DNA of 64,000 nt from Bradyrhizobiaceae bacterium Ga0074131 (GTDB lineage: Bacteria > Pseudomonadota > Alphaproteobacteria > Rhizobiales > Xanthobacteraceae). Where the stretch lies: NCBI GenBank assembly GCA_001464035.1, contig LNEC01000006.1:62001-126000 (forward strand). The letters are read 5' to 3'. Numbering within the stretch: the stretch's first letter is position 1; each line of letters opens with the position of its first letter. Positions 40,760-50,516 of the stretch are shown in pieces. The position numbers and the translations under genes were made by a program. The notes beneath the pieces were generated by a model. That model was not told the origin of the DNA. It saw only the letters and a list, made by a program, of their open reading frames with translations, and did no database searches.

Positions 40760-42526
40760 ATGCAAGGTTCAAAGACTGTGACATCCTTCGGACGTGTGAT
40801 TTCGGTGCGCGGATCCCTCGCCCGGGTCGGGTTGCTGGCGTCGAGCCAGCTGGCCGTCTCGGCGGTCAGGGCGACCGTCGGTCGGTTCGTCAGCGTCCGC
40901 TGCACCAATTCCACCATCGTCGCCATGATCACGGATGTAACCTGCGAGGACCTCCCGTCCTCCGACTCCTACATCGCCAGCGCCGGCGTCGATCTGCTCG
41001 GCGAAATCCTCGGCGGTCCGGAGCGCCCCAAGTTCCAGCGCGGCGTCACCAATTATCCGACCATCGGCGACGCCGTCGACCTGATCACCAATCAGGAGCT
41101 TCGCACCGTCTACGCCCCGACCGGATCGGATCAGATCAACGTCGGCACCCTGCAGCAGGATTCGTCGGTCATCGCCTATGTCGATGTCGAGGAAATGCTT
41201 TCCAAGCACTTTGCGGTGCTGGGCTCCACCGGCGTCGGCAAATCCAGCGGCGTATCGCTGCTTCTCAACGAAATCCTGAAGTCGCGGCCTACTTTGCGTG
41301 TCTTCCTGCTCGACGTTCACAACGAGTATGGCCGCTGTTTCGGCGACCGCGCGCTGGTGCTCAATCCGCGCAACCTGAAGCTGCCGTTCTGGCTGTTCAA
41401 TTTCGAAGAAATCGTCGATGTGCTGTTCGCCGGCCGGCCCGGGGTGCCCGAGGAACTCGACATCCTCGCCGAGGTCATTCCGATGGCGAAGGGCATCTAT
41501 ACGCAATACCAGAACGCCGACCGGCTCGGACTGAAGCGCATCGATCCCAAGGCGGTGGGCTACACCGTCGACACCCCGGTTCCCTACCGGCTGGTCGACC
41601 TGATCTCGCTGATCGACGAACGCATGGGCAAGCTCGAAAACCGCTCGTCGCGCATCATCTATCACAAGCTGATTTCGCGGATCGAGACCGTGCGCAACGA
41701 TCCACGCTACGCCTTCATGTTCGACAACGCCAATGTCGGCGGCGATACCATGGCGGAAGTGATCAGCCATCTGTTCCGGCTACCAGCCAACGGCCGTCCG
41801 ATGACCATCATGCAGCTCGCTGGCTTCCCCGCCGAAGTCGTCGATTCCGTGGTGTCGGTGCTGTGCCGGATGGCGTTCGATTTCGGGCTGTGGAGCGACG
41901 GCGTCTCGCCGCTGCTGTTCGTCTGCGAAGAGGCGCACCGATATGCGTCCGCCGACCGCAACATCGGTTTCGGCCCGACCCGCAAGGCAGTCTCGCGCAT
42001 TGCCAAGGAAGGCCGCAAATACGGCGTATATCTCGGCCTCGTTACCCAGCGCCCCGCCGAACTCGACGCCACCATTATTTCCCAGTGCAACACGCTGTTC
42101 GCCATGCGGCTCGCCAACGACCGCGACCAGGCGCTGCTGCGCTCGGCGGTCTCGGACGCCGCGGCGAACCTGCTGTCATTCGTGCCCTCGCTCGGCACCC
42201 GCGAGGTGCTGGCGTTCGGGGAAGGCGTCGCCCTGCCGACGCGGCTGCGATTCAAGGAAGTGCCGATCCATCAATTGCCGCGCAGCGAAGCCACCATCTC
42301 GACGGTGCCCTCGGTCGCCGCCGGCCACGACATGCACTTCGTCAGCGCCGTGCTGGAGCGCTGGCGCGGCGCCACCTCGCATCGCGACGTTCCCAACGAT
42401 CCCGCCATCAACGACCGTCCGGCCGCCCGCGCCATGGAACCGCGCACGGTGGAAGCGCCGATGCTGCAGCCGTCGATGGGACTCGATCCCGACCGCTTCT
42501 CGCTTTTGAAGAAGCCGCTGCGCTGA
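40760..42526 (+). CDS. HerA/DUF87-type ATPase
   Basis: HFAVLGSTGVGKSSGVSLLLNEIL Walker A; PLLFVCEEAHRYA Walker B; GLVTQRPAELDATIISQCNTLFAMRLANDRDQ. Confidence 0.88.
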   Translation: MQGSKTVTSFGRVISVRGSLARVGLLASSQLAVSAVRATVGRFVSVRCTNSTIVAMITDVTCEDLPSSDSYIASAGVDLLGEILGGPERPKFQRGVTNYPTIGDAVDLITNQELRTVYAPTGSDQINVGTLQQDSSVIAYVDVEEMLSKHFAVLGSTGVGKSSGVSLLLNEILKSRPTLRVFLLDVHNEYGRCFGDRALVLNPRNLKLPFWLFNFEEIVDVLFAGRPGVPEELDILAEVIPMAKGIYTQYQNADRLGLKRIDPKAVGYTVDTPVPYRLVDLISLIDERMGKLENRSSRIIYHKLISRIETVRNDPRYAFMFDNANVGGDTMAEVISHLFRLPANGRPMTIMQLAGFPAEVVDSVVSVLCRMAFDFGLWSDGVSPLLFVCEEAHRYASADRNIGFGPTRKAVSRIAKEGRKYGVYLGLVTQRPAELDATIISQCNTLFAMRLANDRDQALLRSAVSDAAANLLSFVPSLGTREVLAFGEGVALPTRLRFKEVPIHQLPRSEATISTVPSVAAGHDMHFVSAVLERWRGATSHRDVPNDPAINDRPAARAMEPRTVEAPMLQPSMGLDPDRFSLLKKPLR

Positions 42527-42629
42527 CGCGGTTGCGGCGGCCTGTCGGGACGACGGGCCCTGCCTTGCGCTGACCCAAGCATGCACTATGGTTCCGGCCG
42601 ACGCGTCTTCCGTGAGCCGAAAGTTCCCC

Positions 42630-43208
42630 ATGACCCAGCCCGCACCAAAGCGCTTCCGCGCTCCCGCCATCGACACCCTGCCCGACGATATCCGCAGCCG
42701 CCTGCTCGCAGTGCAAGAAAAATCCGGTTTCGTGCCGAACGTGTTCCTGACGCTGGCTTACCGTCCCGATGAATTCCGGGCGTTCTTTGCCTATCACGAC
42801 GCGCTGATGGAGAAGGATGGCGGCCTCACCAAGGCCGAGCGCGAGATGATCGTGGTGGCGACCTCCAGCGCCAACCAGTGCCAGTACTGCGTGATCGCGC
42901 ATGGCGCGATCCTGCGCATCCGCGCCAAAAACCCGCAGCTCGCCGACCAGATCGCGGTCAATTACCGCAAGGCCGACATCACGCCGCGCCAGCGCGCCAT
43001 GCTCGACTTCGCGATGAAGGTGAGCGCCGAGGCGCACCGGGTTTCGGAAACGGACTTTGAGGCGATCGCAGGCCACGGTTTCAGCGACGACGACATCTGG
43101 GATATCGCCGCGATCTCCGCGTTCTTTGCGCTGTCGAACCGGATGGCGAACGTCACCGCGATGCGCCCGAACGACGAGTTCTATTTGATGGGACGGCTGC
43201 CGAAATAA
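42630..43208 (+). CDS. peroxidase-related (AhpD/CMD-like) protein
   Basis: KAEREMIVVATSSANQCQYCVIAHGAILRI (CxxC...H motif). Confidence 0.88.
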   Translation: MTQPAPKRFRAPAIDTLPDDIRSRLLAVQEKSGFVPNVFLTLAYRPDEFRAFFAYHDALMEKDGGLTKAEREMIVVATSSANQCQYCVIAHGAILRIRAKNPQLADQIAVNYRKADITPRQRAMLDFAMKVSAEAHRVSETDFEAIAGHGFSDDDIWDIAAISAFFALSNRMANVTAMRPNDEFYLMGRLPK

Positions 43209-43223
43209 ATGCTCCCCGGCATG

Positions 43224-43244
43224 GGCCGCGGACGATCCGCGGCC
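43224..43244 (+). terminator. terminator-like hairpin
   Basis: GGCCGCGGA-cga-TCCGCGGCC, 9-bp perfect stem just after the AhpD-like gene; no T-tract. Confidence 0.4.
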
Positions 43245-43328
43245 GGGTTCCAGCGGTGGATTAACGCATCCGTGCCATGTAAAATTTCCTGCCAGCATCT
43301 TCTGTGAGAGCCATCGCGGTCGTGCTAA

Positions 43329-43712
43329 ATGGGTCGGCATTTCCCGGAGCTGGCAGCAGTGAAAACCCGGCAGTCCACACCTTCGGATGACGAGCATCGC
43401 GTACTCAAGTTCCGGCCGCGCACGCTGGCGCATCCGCCTGGTCCGCGTGGCGAACAGGTCCGGCACGAGGACAACCGGCAGCAGCAGCCGCAGGATCCGG
43501 TTCGGGATCTGGCGCGCTTCGAGCGGAGCCGGGAGGAACCGGACGATTTCCGGCATCGCACGCTGGCGAACCTCGCAGCCCTCGCTTTCACCGTCGCGCT
43601 GACGGCGATCGGAATATGGCTTGCGATGAGCATTGCCGATGTGCGCAAGACCCAGGATTGCGTGCTGATGGGACGGCGCGACTGCGCCAACATTGCGACG
43701 CCGCGCAGCTAG
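43329..43712 (+). CDS. hypothetical protein with one TM segment
   Basis: 127 aa; HRTLANLAALAFTVALTAIGIWLAMSIADVRKTQDCVLMGRRDCANI. Confidence 0.6.
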   Translation: MGRHFPELAAVKTRQSTPSDDEHRVLKFRPRTLAHPPGPRGEQVRHEDNRQQQPQDPVRDLARFERSREEPDDFRHRTLANLAALAFTVALTAIGIWLAMSIADVRKTQDCVLMGRRDCANIATPRS

Positions 43713-43902
43713 CGTTTTCAGGCGAATCGAGCCGTTTCGCGGGCAAATCCGACACTTTCTGGCGGACCGCCTCCATTGAACTCGGAGGCTCGCTCCGATA
43801 TACGGGCACTCAACTCCGGCTGGGGGATCAGGCATTCCGGAGCGCTGCGCCCCGATCACGCGCCTCCATCGGACTTATCTCCAATATTTCAAAGGCTTAA
43901 TG

Positions 43903-44190
43903 ATGTCTTCTACATTCGATCAGATCGCCACGATCATCGCTGAAACCTGCGACATTCCGCGCGACACGATCACGCCGGAGAGCCACGCCATCGACGATCT
44001 GGGCATCGACAGCCTCGATTTTCTCGACATCGCGTTTGCCATCGACAAGGCGTTCGGAATCAAGATGCCCCTTGAGAAGTGGACCCAGGAGGTCAACGAC
44101 GGCAAGGCGACCACCGAGCAGTATTTCGTCCTGAAGAACCTCGCCGCCCGCATCGACGAACTGGTCGCGGCCAAGAACGCGGGCGCCTAA
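43903..44190 (+). CDS. acpXL: acyl carrier protein AcpXL
   Basis: [26 protein letters not shown] phosphopantetheine motif; heads the VLCFA cluster. Confidence 0.9.
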   Translation: MSSTFDQIATIIAETCDIPRDTITPESHAIDDLGIDSLDFLDIAFAIDKAFGIKMPLEKWTQEVNDGKATTEQYFVLKNLAARIDELVAAKNAGA

Positions 44191-44199
44191 TCGCCCGCC

Positions 44200-44670
44200 A
44201 TGCAACTTGATTATTTTCAGCTGATTGATCGCATTGTCGACCTCAACCTCGACGAGAAGACGATCACCGTCGAGGCCCAGGTGCCCGAGCGCCACACCAT
44301 TTTCGAGGGGCACTTCCCGGGCTTCCCGATCATGCCCGGCGTGTTGCTGACCGAAGCGATGGCGCAGAGTTCCGGCTGGCTGTTGCTCGGCGTGACGAAG
44401 TTCGAGCGCATGCCATTCCTGGCGATGGTGAAGGAAGCCAAGATGCGGCGGTTCGTCAGTCCCGGCCAGTTGTTGACGATCGATGCGAGGATTGAGCACG
44501 AAGGCTCGGGATTTGCCGTTACCTCGGCCAGGGCACGCGTCGGCACCGAACTGAAGTGCAGCGCCGACCTCACCTTCCGCCACGTCCCCTTCCCCGACCC
44601 ATCCTTGCGCGTCCACATGGACGCGATGGCCCACAAGATCGGCTTCCCGCTGCAGGCCATGACGCCATGA
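44200..44670 (+). CDS. 3-hydroxyacyl-ACP dehydratase, FabZ-like (FabZXL)
   Basis: EGHFPGFPIMPGVLLTEAMAQSSGWLLL. Confidence 0.88.
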   Translation: MQLDYFQLIDRIVDLNLDEKTITVEAQVPERHTIFEGHFPGFPIMPGVLLTEAMAQSSGWLLLGVTKFERMPFLAMVKEAKMRRFVSPGQLLTIDARIEHEGSGFAVTSARARVGTELKCSADLTFRHVPFPDPSLRVHMDAMAHKIGFPLQAMTP

Positions 44671-45854
44671 CCGAGCCGAAGGAAGCCTGGATCACAGGTA
44701 TCGGAATCGTATCGTCGCTCGGCGAAGGGCTGGACGAGCATTGGGATGCGCTGAATGCACGTCGCATCAACGTCGATGAGAAGCGCTTTGCACCCTACAT
44801 CGTCCACCCGCTGGCACCAGTCAGCTTCGACGCGCAGATCCCGAAAAAGGGCGATCAGCGCCAGATGGAAGCCTGGCAGCGCATCGGTACCTATGCCGCC
44901 GGGCTCGCGCTGGATTCCGCCGGCGTCAAGGGCAATCAGGAAATCCTCGGCCGGATGGACATGATCGTCGCGGCCGGCGGCGGCGAGCGCGACCTCGCGG
45001 TCGACATAGCCATTCTCAATGCCGATGCGAAGGGTAACACCGCGCCCAACTTCCTCAACGAACGGTTGATGAACGACCTGCGGCCGACGCTGTTCCTGGC
45101 TCAGCTATCCAACCTGCTGGCCGGCAATATCGCCATCGTTCACGGCGTTTCCGGCACCTCGCGAACGTTCATGGGCGAGGAAGCGGCGAGCATCGACGCG
45201 GCGCGGATCGCGCTTGCGCGGATCGCATCGGGTCAGAGCGACATCACCCTGGTCGGCGCCGCTCACAACGGCGAGCGGCAAGACCTGCTAGTGCTGTACG
45301 AGTTCGGCGACTTCAACCTGACGGACAAGTTTACGCCGGTGTGGGCGCGGCGCGAGAACAGCGGCTTTGCCCTCGGCTCGGCCGGTGTCTTTCTGGTCAT
45401 CGAATCCAGGGAGCACGCCGAGGCGCGGGGCGCCACGCCTTACGCGAGGCTGACCAACGTGGTCGCAGACCTCGCGCAACGCAAGCAGCCCGGGGCAGTG
45501 ACGAAATCGCTGGAAGCGCTGTGGTCGAAACTCGGCCCGCCGGGTGACAATTGCGCCCTGATCACCGGCGCGACGGGTATCGAACCGGTCACGTCGGAGG
45601 AACGAGCATTTCTGACTGCGCACGCCGGTTGTGCCGTGCGCGCAACCGGAACGTCGTTCGGCCACACACTGGAGACCCAGTTTCCTTTGGGATTGGCGCT
45701 GGCGGCGCTGTCGATCTCGCGCGGCGGGCTGTTCCCACCCAACGACCCTACCGGGCTGGAAGTTGAAATGTCGGGACCTCCGAGCCAAATTGTGGTGGTG
45801 GGGGCCGGTCACTGGCAGGGCGAGGGCATGGCGATGGTCGAGGCCATCACGTAG
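44667..45854 (+). CDS. beta-ketoacyl-ACP synthase-like protein (FabF2XL position) lacking the catalytic Cys
   Basis: KS fold (AWITGIGIVSSLGEGLDEHW; ATGTSFGHTLETQFPLGLALAAL) with VHGVSGTSRT at the nucleophile position; ATGA overlap with fabZ-like gene. Confidence 0.85.
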   Translation: MTEPKEAWITGIGIVSSLGEGLDEHWDALNARRINVDEKRFAPYIVHPLAPVSFDAQIPKKGDQRQMEAWQRIGTYAAGLALDSAGVKGNQEILGRMDMIVAAGGGERDLAVDIAILNADAKGNTAPNFLNERLMNDLRPTLFLAQLSNLLAGNIAIVHGVSGTSRTFMGEEAASIDAARIALARIASGQSDITLVGAAHNGERQDLLVLYEFGDFNLTDKFTPVWARRENSGFALGSAGVFLVIESREHAEARGATPYARLTNVVADLAQRKQPGAVTKSLEALWSKLGPPGDNCALITGATGIEPVTSEERAFLTAHAGCAVRATGTSFGHTLETQFPLGLALAALSISRGGLFPPNDPTGLEVEMSGPPSQIVVVGAGHWQGEGMAMVEAIT

Positions 45855-45881
45855 AGACGGCGCGGGATCGACGGGGACATC

Positions 45882-47159
45882 ATGACATCACCACGCGATA
45901 AGTTCGGCAGACCGATCGTCGTTGTTACCGGAATGGGCATCGTCACGTCGCTCGGCGCCGGCAAGATCGACAACTGGAAGAGACTGACCGCGGGCGAATC
46001 CGGCATCCGGACCGTCACGCGCTTTCCAGTCGACGGCCTGAAGTCGACAATGGCCGGAACGGTCGATTTCGTGAGCGTCGATCCGTTCTCGTCGACCGGC
46101 CTCACCGAACGGCTCGCCGATATTGCCGCCGAAGAAGCTCTCGGGCAGTCAGGTATCGGGAGCAAGGGTGATTTCCCGGGACCGCTGTTTCTCGCCGTGG
46201 CGCCGGTCGAGGTCGAGTGGCCGCAGCGGCTCGAAGTCGGCCGCGCGGTCGGCAAGCCTGATTTCGATTATCCGGACATCTTGCGCGTCAGCGGCGGCGG
46301 AAAATTCGGTCAGTATCATCATCGCTTCATGTTCGGTTCGGTGGCGGGCCACCTGGCCGAGACGTTCGGCACCAAGGGGTCGCCGATTTCGCTTTCGACC
46401 GCTTGCGCGTCGGGCGCAACCGCCATTCAGCTTGGCGTCGAAGCCATTCGCCGCGGCGAAACCGACGCTGCGCTGTGCATCGCCACCGATGGCTCGGTCA
46501 ATCCGGAAGCCCTGGTGCGCTTCTCTCTGCTGTCGGCATTGTCGACCCAGAACGATCCGCCACAGGCGGCATCCAAGCCTTTCTCGAAGAACCGTGACGG
46601 GTTCGTGATGGCGGAGGGTGCCGGCGCGCTCGTGCTTGAAAGCTACGAAGCGGCAGTGGCCCGCGGCGCGACGATCCTGGGAGTCGTAGCCGGTTGCGGT
46701 GAGTTGACTGATTCGTTTCACCGCACCCGCTCCAGCCCCGACGGCAAACCGATTATCGGCTGCGTGCGCAAGACGCTGGCCGATGCCGGCATGACGCCCG
46801 AACAAGTCGATCACATCAATGCGCATGGCACCGCCACGCCGGAAAATGACAAGATGGAGTATCTTGGGATCTCGGCCGTATTCGGCGAGCGTGCCAAGCA
46901 GATTCCAGTGTCTTCGAACAAATCGATGATCGGCCATACCATCTCGGCCGCAGGTGCGGTCGAAGCGATCATTTCATTGCTGACGCTCGAGCATCAGCGG
47001 ATTCCGCCGACCATCAATTACCACATTCCGGACCCCGCGATTCCATTCGACGTGGTTCCGAACGTCGCCCGCGACGCGCGCGTCACCGCCGTGATGTCTA
47101 ACTCGTTCGGATTCGGCGGCCAGAATGCTTCGCTGATTCTGACGCGTGAACCGATCTAA
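45882..47159 (+). CDS. beta-ketoacyl-ACP synthase (FabF1XL position), catalytically complete
   Basis: STACASGATAIQLG; INAHGTATPENDKMEY; SNKSMIGHTISAAGAVEA. Confidence 0.92.
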   Translation: MTSPRDKFGRPIVVVTGMGIVTSLGAGKIDNWKRLTAGESGIRTVTRFPVDGLKSTMAGTVDFVSVDPFSSTGLTERLADIAAEEALGQSGIGSKGDFPGPLFLAVAPVEVEWPQRLEVGRAVGKPDFDYPDILRVSGGGKFGQYHHRFMFGSVAGHLAETFGTKGSPISLSTACASGATAIQLGVEAIRRGETDAALCIATDGSVNPEALVRFSLLSALSTQNDPPQAASKPFSKNRDGFVMAEGAGALVLESYEAAVARGATILGVVAGCGELTDSFHRTRSSPDGKPIIGCVRKTLADAGMTPEQVDHINAHGTATPENDKMEYLGISAVFGERAKQIPVSSNKSMIGHTISAAGAVEAIISLLTLEHQRIPPTINYHIPDPAIPFDVVPNVARDARVTAVMSNSFGFGGQNASLILTREPI

Positions 47160-47179
47160 CGGCCGGCCACCTAGTTCCG

Positions 47180-48112
47180 ATGAGCCATTTGGTCCTTCGC
47201 ACCAAACTTCGCCTCCGCAACTCGGCCAAGGCGCTCGGTGACGCCGCCGTCGGCGCGTTGACAATCGGGATGCTGCGCACCACCCGCTTCTTCGACCCGG
47301 TCAAGACCGCGAACAGGTTCGGCCGCGCGTTGCGATTTATCGGACCGCGGCTGCGCGAAGACCGGATCGGCCGCGAAAATCTCATGGCCGCTTTCCCCGA
47401 AAAATCCCCGGAGGAGATCGAGAAAATCCTGACGGGCGTCTGGGACAATCTCGGCCGCATCGGCGCCGAATTCGCCCATCTCGACCACATCTGGGATTAC
47501 GACATCAACTCCCCCGAGAAAAGCCGTGTCGAAATCCCCAAGCGAACCCACGAATTGTTCGCCCAGCTCAAGAATGACGGCAAGCCGGCCCTGATCTTCG
47601 CGAGTCATCTCGGCAATTGGGAATTGCCGGCGCTGGCCGCGGTGGCGCATGGGCTGGATGCCGCAATCCTGTTCCGGCGCCCGAACAGCCAGTCCGCCGA
47701 CCGCGCCATCGAGCGGATCCGCACGGTGAAAATGGGCACACTGATTCCGGCGGGACGCGAGGCGCCGCTGAAGCTGGCCGAGGCCCTGCAAAAGGGCCAG
47801 CACGTCGCCATGCTGGTCGACCAGTACCTCACGAATGGCGTCGAGGTCACCTTCTTCGGCCGCAAGACCAGGGCCAACCCGATGCTGGCGCGGTTGCTGC
47901 GCCAGGTCGACTGCCCGATCCACGGCACCCGCATCATCCGCCTTCCCGGCAACCGCTTTCGCGCCGAACTCTCCGAAGAGGTAATGCCAGTGCGCGACGC
48001 CGCCGGCCAGATCGATATTCAGGGCACAATGCAAGCGGTCACCTCGGTGGTCGAGGGTTGGGTTCGCGAGTATCCGGACCAGTGGCTGTGGCTGCATCGC
48101 CGATGGCGCTGA
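47180..48112 (+). CDS. lpxXL: lipid A acyltransferase (LpxL/HtrB family, LpxXL)
   Basis: LIFASHLGNWELPALAA (HxxxxE); QYPDQWLWLHRRWR-like C-terminus (REYPDQWLWLHRRWR). Confidence 0.85.
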   Translation: MSHLVLRTKLRLRNSAKALGDAAVGALTIGMLRTTRFFDPVKTANRFGRALRFIGPRLREDRIGRENLMAAFPEKSPEEIEKILTGVWDNLGRIGAEFAHLDHIWDYDINSPEKSRVEIPKRTHELFAQLKNDGKPALIFASHLGNWELPALAAVAHGLDAAILFRRPNSQSADRAIERIRTVKMGTLIPAGREAPLKLAEALQKGQHVAMLVDQYLTNGVEVTFFGRKTRANPMLARLLRQVDCPIHGTRIIRLPGNRFRAELSEEVMPVRDAAGQIDIQGTMQAVTSVVEGWVREYPDQWLWLHRRWR

Positions 48113-48120
48113 CGGTTTAA

Positions 48121-48214
48121 CCTCATGATGAGGAGCTCGTCTTCGCGCGTGTCGAACCTCGAAAATCCGACACGACCCTTCTGGACGGCGGCTACGTGCC
48201 TTCGCGGGATGAGG
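48121..48214. repeat. possible degenerate intergenic repeat (cctcatgatgaggagctcgtcttcgcgcgtgtcgaacctcg ... ttcgcgggatgaggg)
   Basis: Resembles intergenic repeats recalled from Bradyrhizobium-type genomes; no second copy in this window. Confidence 0.3.
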
Positions 48215-48218
48215 GAAA

Positions 48219-49331
48219 CTACCTCCCCGTCTTCACCCTGGTCCAGAGCCGGTTGATGACGCGCTGGGTCGCCGGATCGCGTGCGGTGATCACGAACAGT
48301 TTCCCGATGGTGGCTTCGTCTGGATAGATGTTCTTGTCATTGAAAATCTTCGGGTCGATCAGCTTCTGGCTCGCCAGATTGCCGTTGGCGTAAGACAGGA
48401 AATCGGAATTTCGCGCGGCGACCTCGGGCCGGTAGAGATAGTTGATCAACTCATAGGCCTCCGCGACGTTTTTCGCATCGGCAGGAATCGCGAGATTATC
48501 GAAGAACATCTGCGCGCCCTCCTTCGGGATCGCATAACCGATCTCGATACCGTTCTTGGCCTCCGCAGCGCGGCTTCGCGCCTGCATGATGTCGCCCGAC
48601 CATCCCACCACGAAGCAGATTTCGCCGCTGGCCAGCGCGCCGAGATACTCCGAGGAATGAAATTTTCGGACAAGGGGCCTGATTTTGCTGACGAGATCGG
48701 CGGCCTTTTCGAGATCGGCACTTTTGGTCGAGTTGGGGTCGAGCCCGAGATAGCCCAGGGCGGCCGGGAGAATATCATCGGCGGAATCCAGCATGTGAAT
48801 CCCGCAATCCTTGAATTTCGCCAGATTCTCCGGCTTAAAGACGATATCCCAACTGTCGATCTTCGCGTCGGGCCCAAGATGCTTTTGCGCCATCTTGACG
48901 TTGTAGCCGATGCCGGTGGTGCCCCACATGTAGTTGGCGCCGTAGCTGTTGTCGGCGTCGTATCTGGCGAGCCGTTCGGTCACCATTGGCCAGGCGTTCG
49001 CGAGGTTCGGCAGCTTCGACTTGTCGAGCTTCGCGAAAACTTTCGCCGTGATCTGCCGTTGCAGGAAATAGCCGGTGGGAACGACCACGTCGTAACCGGA
49101 TTTTCCAGCCAGCAACTTCGTCTCCAGGGTCTCGTTGGCGTCGAAGGTGTCGTAGACGACCTTGATGCCGGTATCCCTGGTGAAGTCCTCGAGCACCCCA
49201 GGCGCCATATAGTTCGACCAGTTGTAGAAATTGACGGTGCGCTGCTGCGATTTCGCGGGCAGCGACCACAACGCCAGCGCCGCGGCTATCGCCGCGGCGA
49301 ACTGAACGCAAGGGCGGTTGCGGTGGCGCAT
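48219..49331 (-). CDS. spermidine/putrescine ABC transporter substrate-binding protein (PotF/PotD type)
   Basis: VNFYNWSNYMAPGVLEDFTRDTGIKVVYDTFDANETLETKLLAGKSGYDVVVPT. Confidence 0.88.
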   Translation of the reverse strand: MRHRNRPCVQFAAAIAAALALWSLPAKSQQRTVNFYNWSNYMAPGVLEDFTRDTGIKVVYDTFDANETLETKLLAGKSGYDVVVPTGYFLQRQITAKVFAKLDKSKLPNLANAWPMVTERLARYDADNSYGANYMWGTTGIGYNVKMAQKHLGPDAKIDSWDIVFKPENLAKFKDCGIHMLDSADDILPAALGYLGLDPNSTKSADLEKAADLVSKIRPLVRKFHSSEYLGALASGEICFVVGWSGDIMQARSRAAEAKNGIEIGYAIPKEGAQMFFDNLAIPADAKNVAEAYELINYLYRPEVAARNSDFLSYANGNLASQKLIDPKIFNDKNIYPDEATIGKLFVITARDPATQRVINRLWTRVKTGR

Positions 49332-49344
49332 TCCGGCCTTCCCC

Positions 49345-50508
49345 TTAGCGGCGATGCACAGCATCCGACAGGCGTTCCAGCGCGGTGTCGAGGATTGCAT
49401 CGTTCTTGGCAAAACAGAACCGCACGACCGAGGTCACGGGATTGTCTTCATAGAAGGCCGACACCGGTATCGCGGCCACCTTGTAGTCGGTGACGATGCG
49501 CTTGCAGAACGCCTCGTCGGTCTCGTTGAGTCCCAGCGGCGAAAGGTCGACCGTGAGAAAATACGTGCCCTGCGACTTGAGAACCGGAAAGCCGATGCTT
49601 TCCAGGCCACTGGTGAGGCGGTCGCGGCTACGCGCCAGCTCCTTGCGCATCTCGAGAAAATAATCCGCCGGCTTGCCGAGACCGTAGGCGACCGCGACCT
49701 GCAGATTGGGCGCGGTGGTGAAGGTGAGAAACTGGTGCACCTTGGCGGCGACGCGCAATAGCGGGGGTGCTGCGCATACAAAACCGATCTTCCAGCCGGT
49801 CAGCGAAAAAATCTTGCCGGCGGAGCCGACCTTGATGGTGCGGTCGCGCATGCCCGGAATGGCAATCAGCGGGATGTGTTCGCGGCCGTCGAAGATCACG
49901 TGTTCCCAGACCTCGTCGCAGATCGCAACTGTGTCGAACTCCTGACAGAAGCGTGCCAGCAATTCCAGGTCTTCGCGCGGATAGACCACGGCTGCGGGAT
50001 TGAGCGGGTTGTTGAACAGGACGGCTTTGGTCTTGTGGTTGAAGACGCCCCGCAGCGCCTCTTCGGTCAGCCGCCAATGCGGCGGCTCGAGCCGCACGGG
50101 GCGCGGAATACCGCCAGCCTGGCGAATGATCGGCAAATACGAGTCGTACACCGGCTGGAAAACCACCACCTCGTCGCCGGGTTCAACCACGGCCAGAATG
50201 GCCGACGTCAGCGCCTCGGTGCCGCCGGAGGTGACCATCACTTCGGTCGCGGGATCCAGGGCAAGGCCGTGCCACCGCCCGTAATGGGCCGCGATCGCCT
50301 GCCGCAGTTCCGGAAGGCCCATCATCGACGGATATTGGTTGTAGCCGTCCATCACCGCGTCCGCCGCCGCCCGCCTGATATCCTCAGGTCCCGGATGGTC
50401 GGGAAAGCCCTGGCCGAGATTGATGGCGTTGTTGTCGCGGGCCAGCTGCGACATCGCCTCGAAGATCGTGACGGGGAGATTCGCAAATACCTTGTTCATG
50501 GACGTCAT
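49345..50508 (-). CDS. PLP-dependent aminotransferase, class I/II
   Basis: NAINLGQGFPDHPGPEDIRRAAADAV; VGSAGKIFSLTGWKIGFV. Confidence 0.92.
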   Translation of the reverse strand: MTSMNKVFANLPVTIFEAMSQLARDNNAINLGQGFPDHPGPEDIRRAAADAVMDGYNQYPSMMGLPELRQAIAAHYGRWHGLALDPATEVMVTSGGTEALTSAILAVVEPGDEVVVFQPVYDSYLPIIRQAGGIPRPVRLEPPHWRLTEEALRGVFNHKTKAVLFNNPLNPAAVVYPREDLELLARFCQEFDTVAICDEVWEHVIFDGREHIPLIAIPGMRDRTIKVGSAGKIFSLTGWKIGFVCAAPPLLRVAAKVHQFLTFTTAPNLQVAVAYGLGKPADYFLEMRKELARSRDRLTSGLESIGFPVLKSQGTYFLTVDLSPLGLNETDEAFCKRIVTDYKVAAIPVSAFYEDNPVTSVVRFCFAKNDAILDTALERLSDAVHRR

Positions 50509-50516
50509 GGGAAAGG

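Noticed and set aside
40760-42526. HerA-like ATPase as part of a HerA-nuclease or HerA-sirtuin defence system
   Set aside because: No NurA, DUF4297 or SIR2 gene beside it; neighbours are housekeeping-like.
42408-43859. 483-aa reverse ORF spanning the AhpD-like gene
   Set aside because: Overlaps two credible forward genes; composition typical of an antisense frame.
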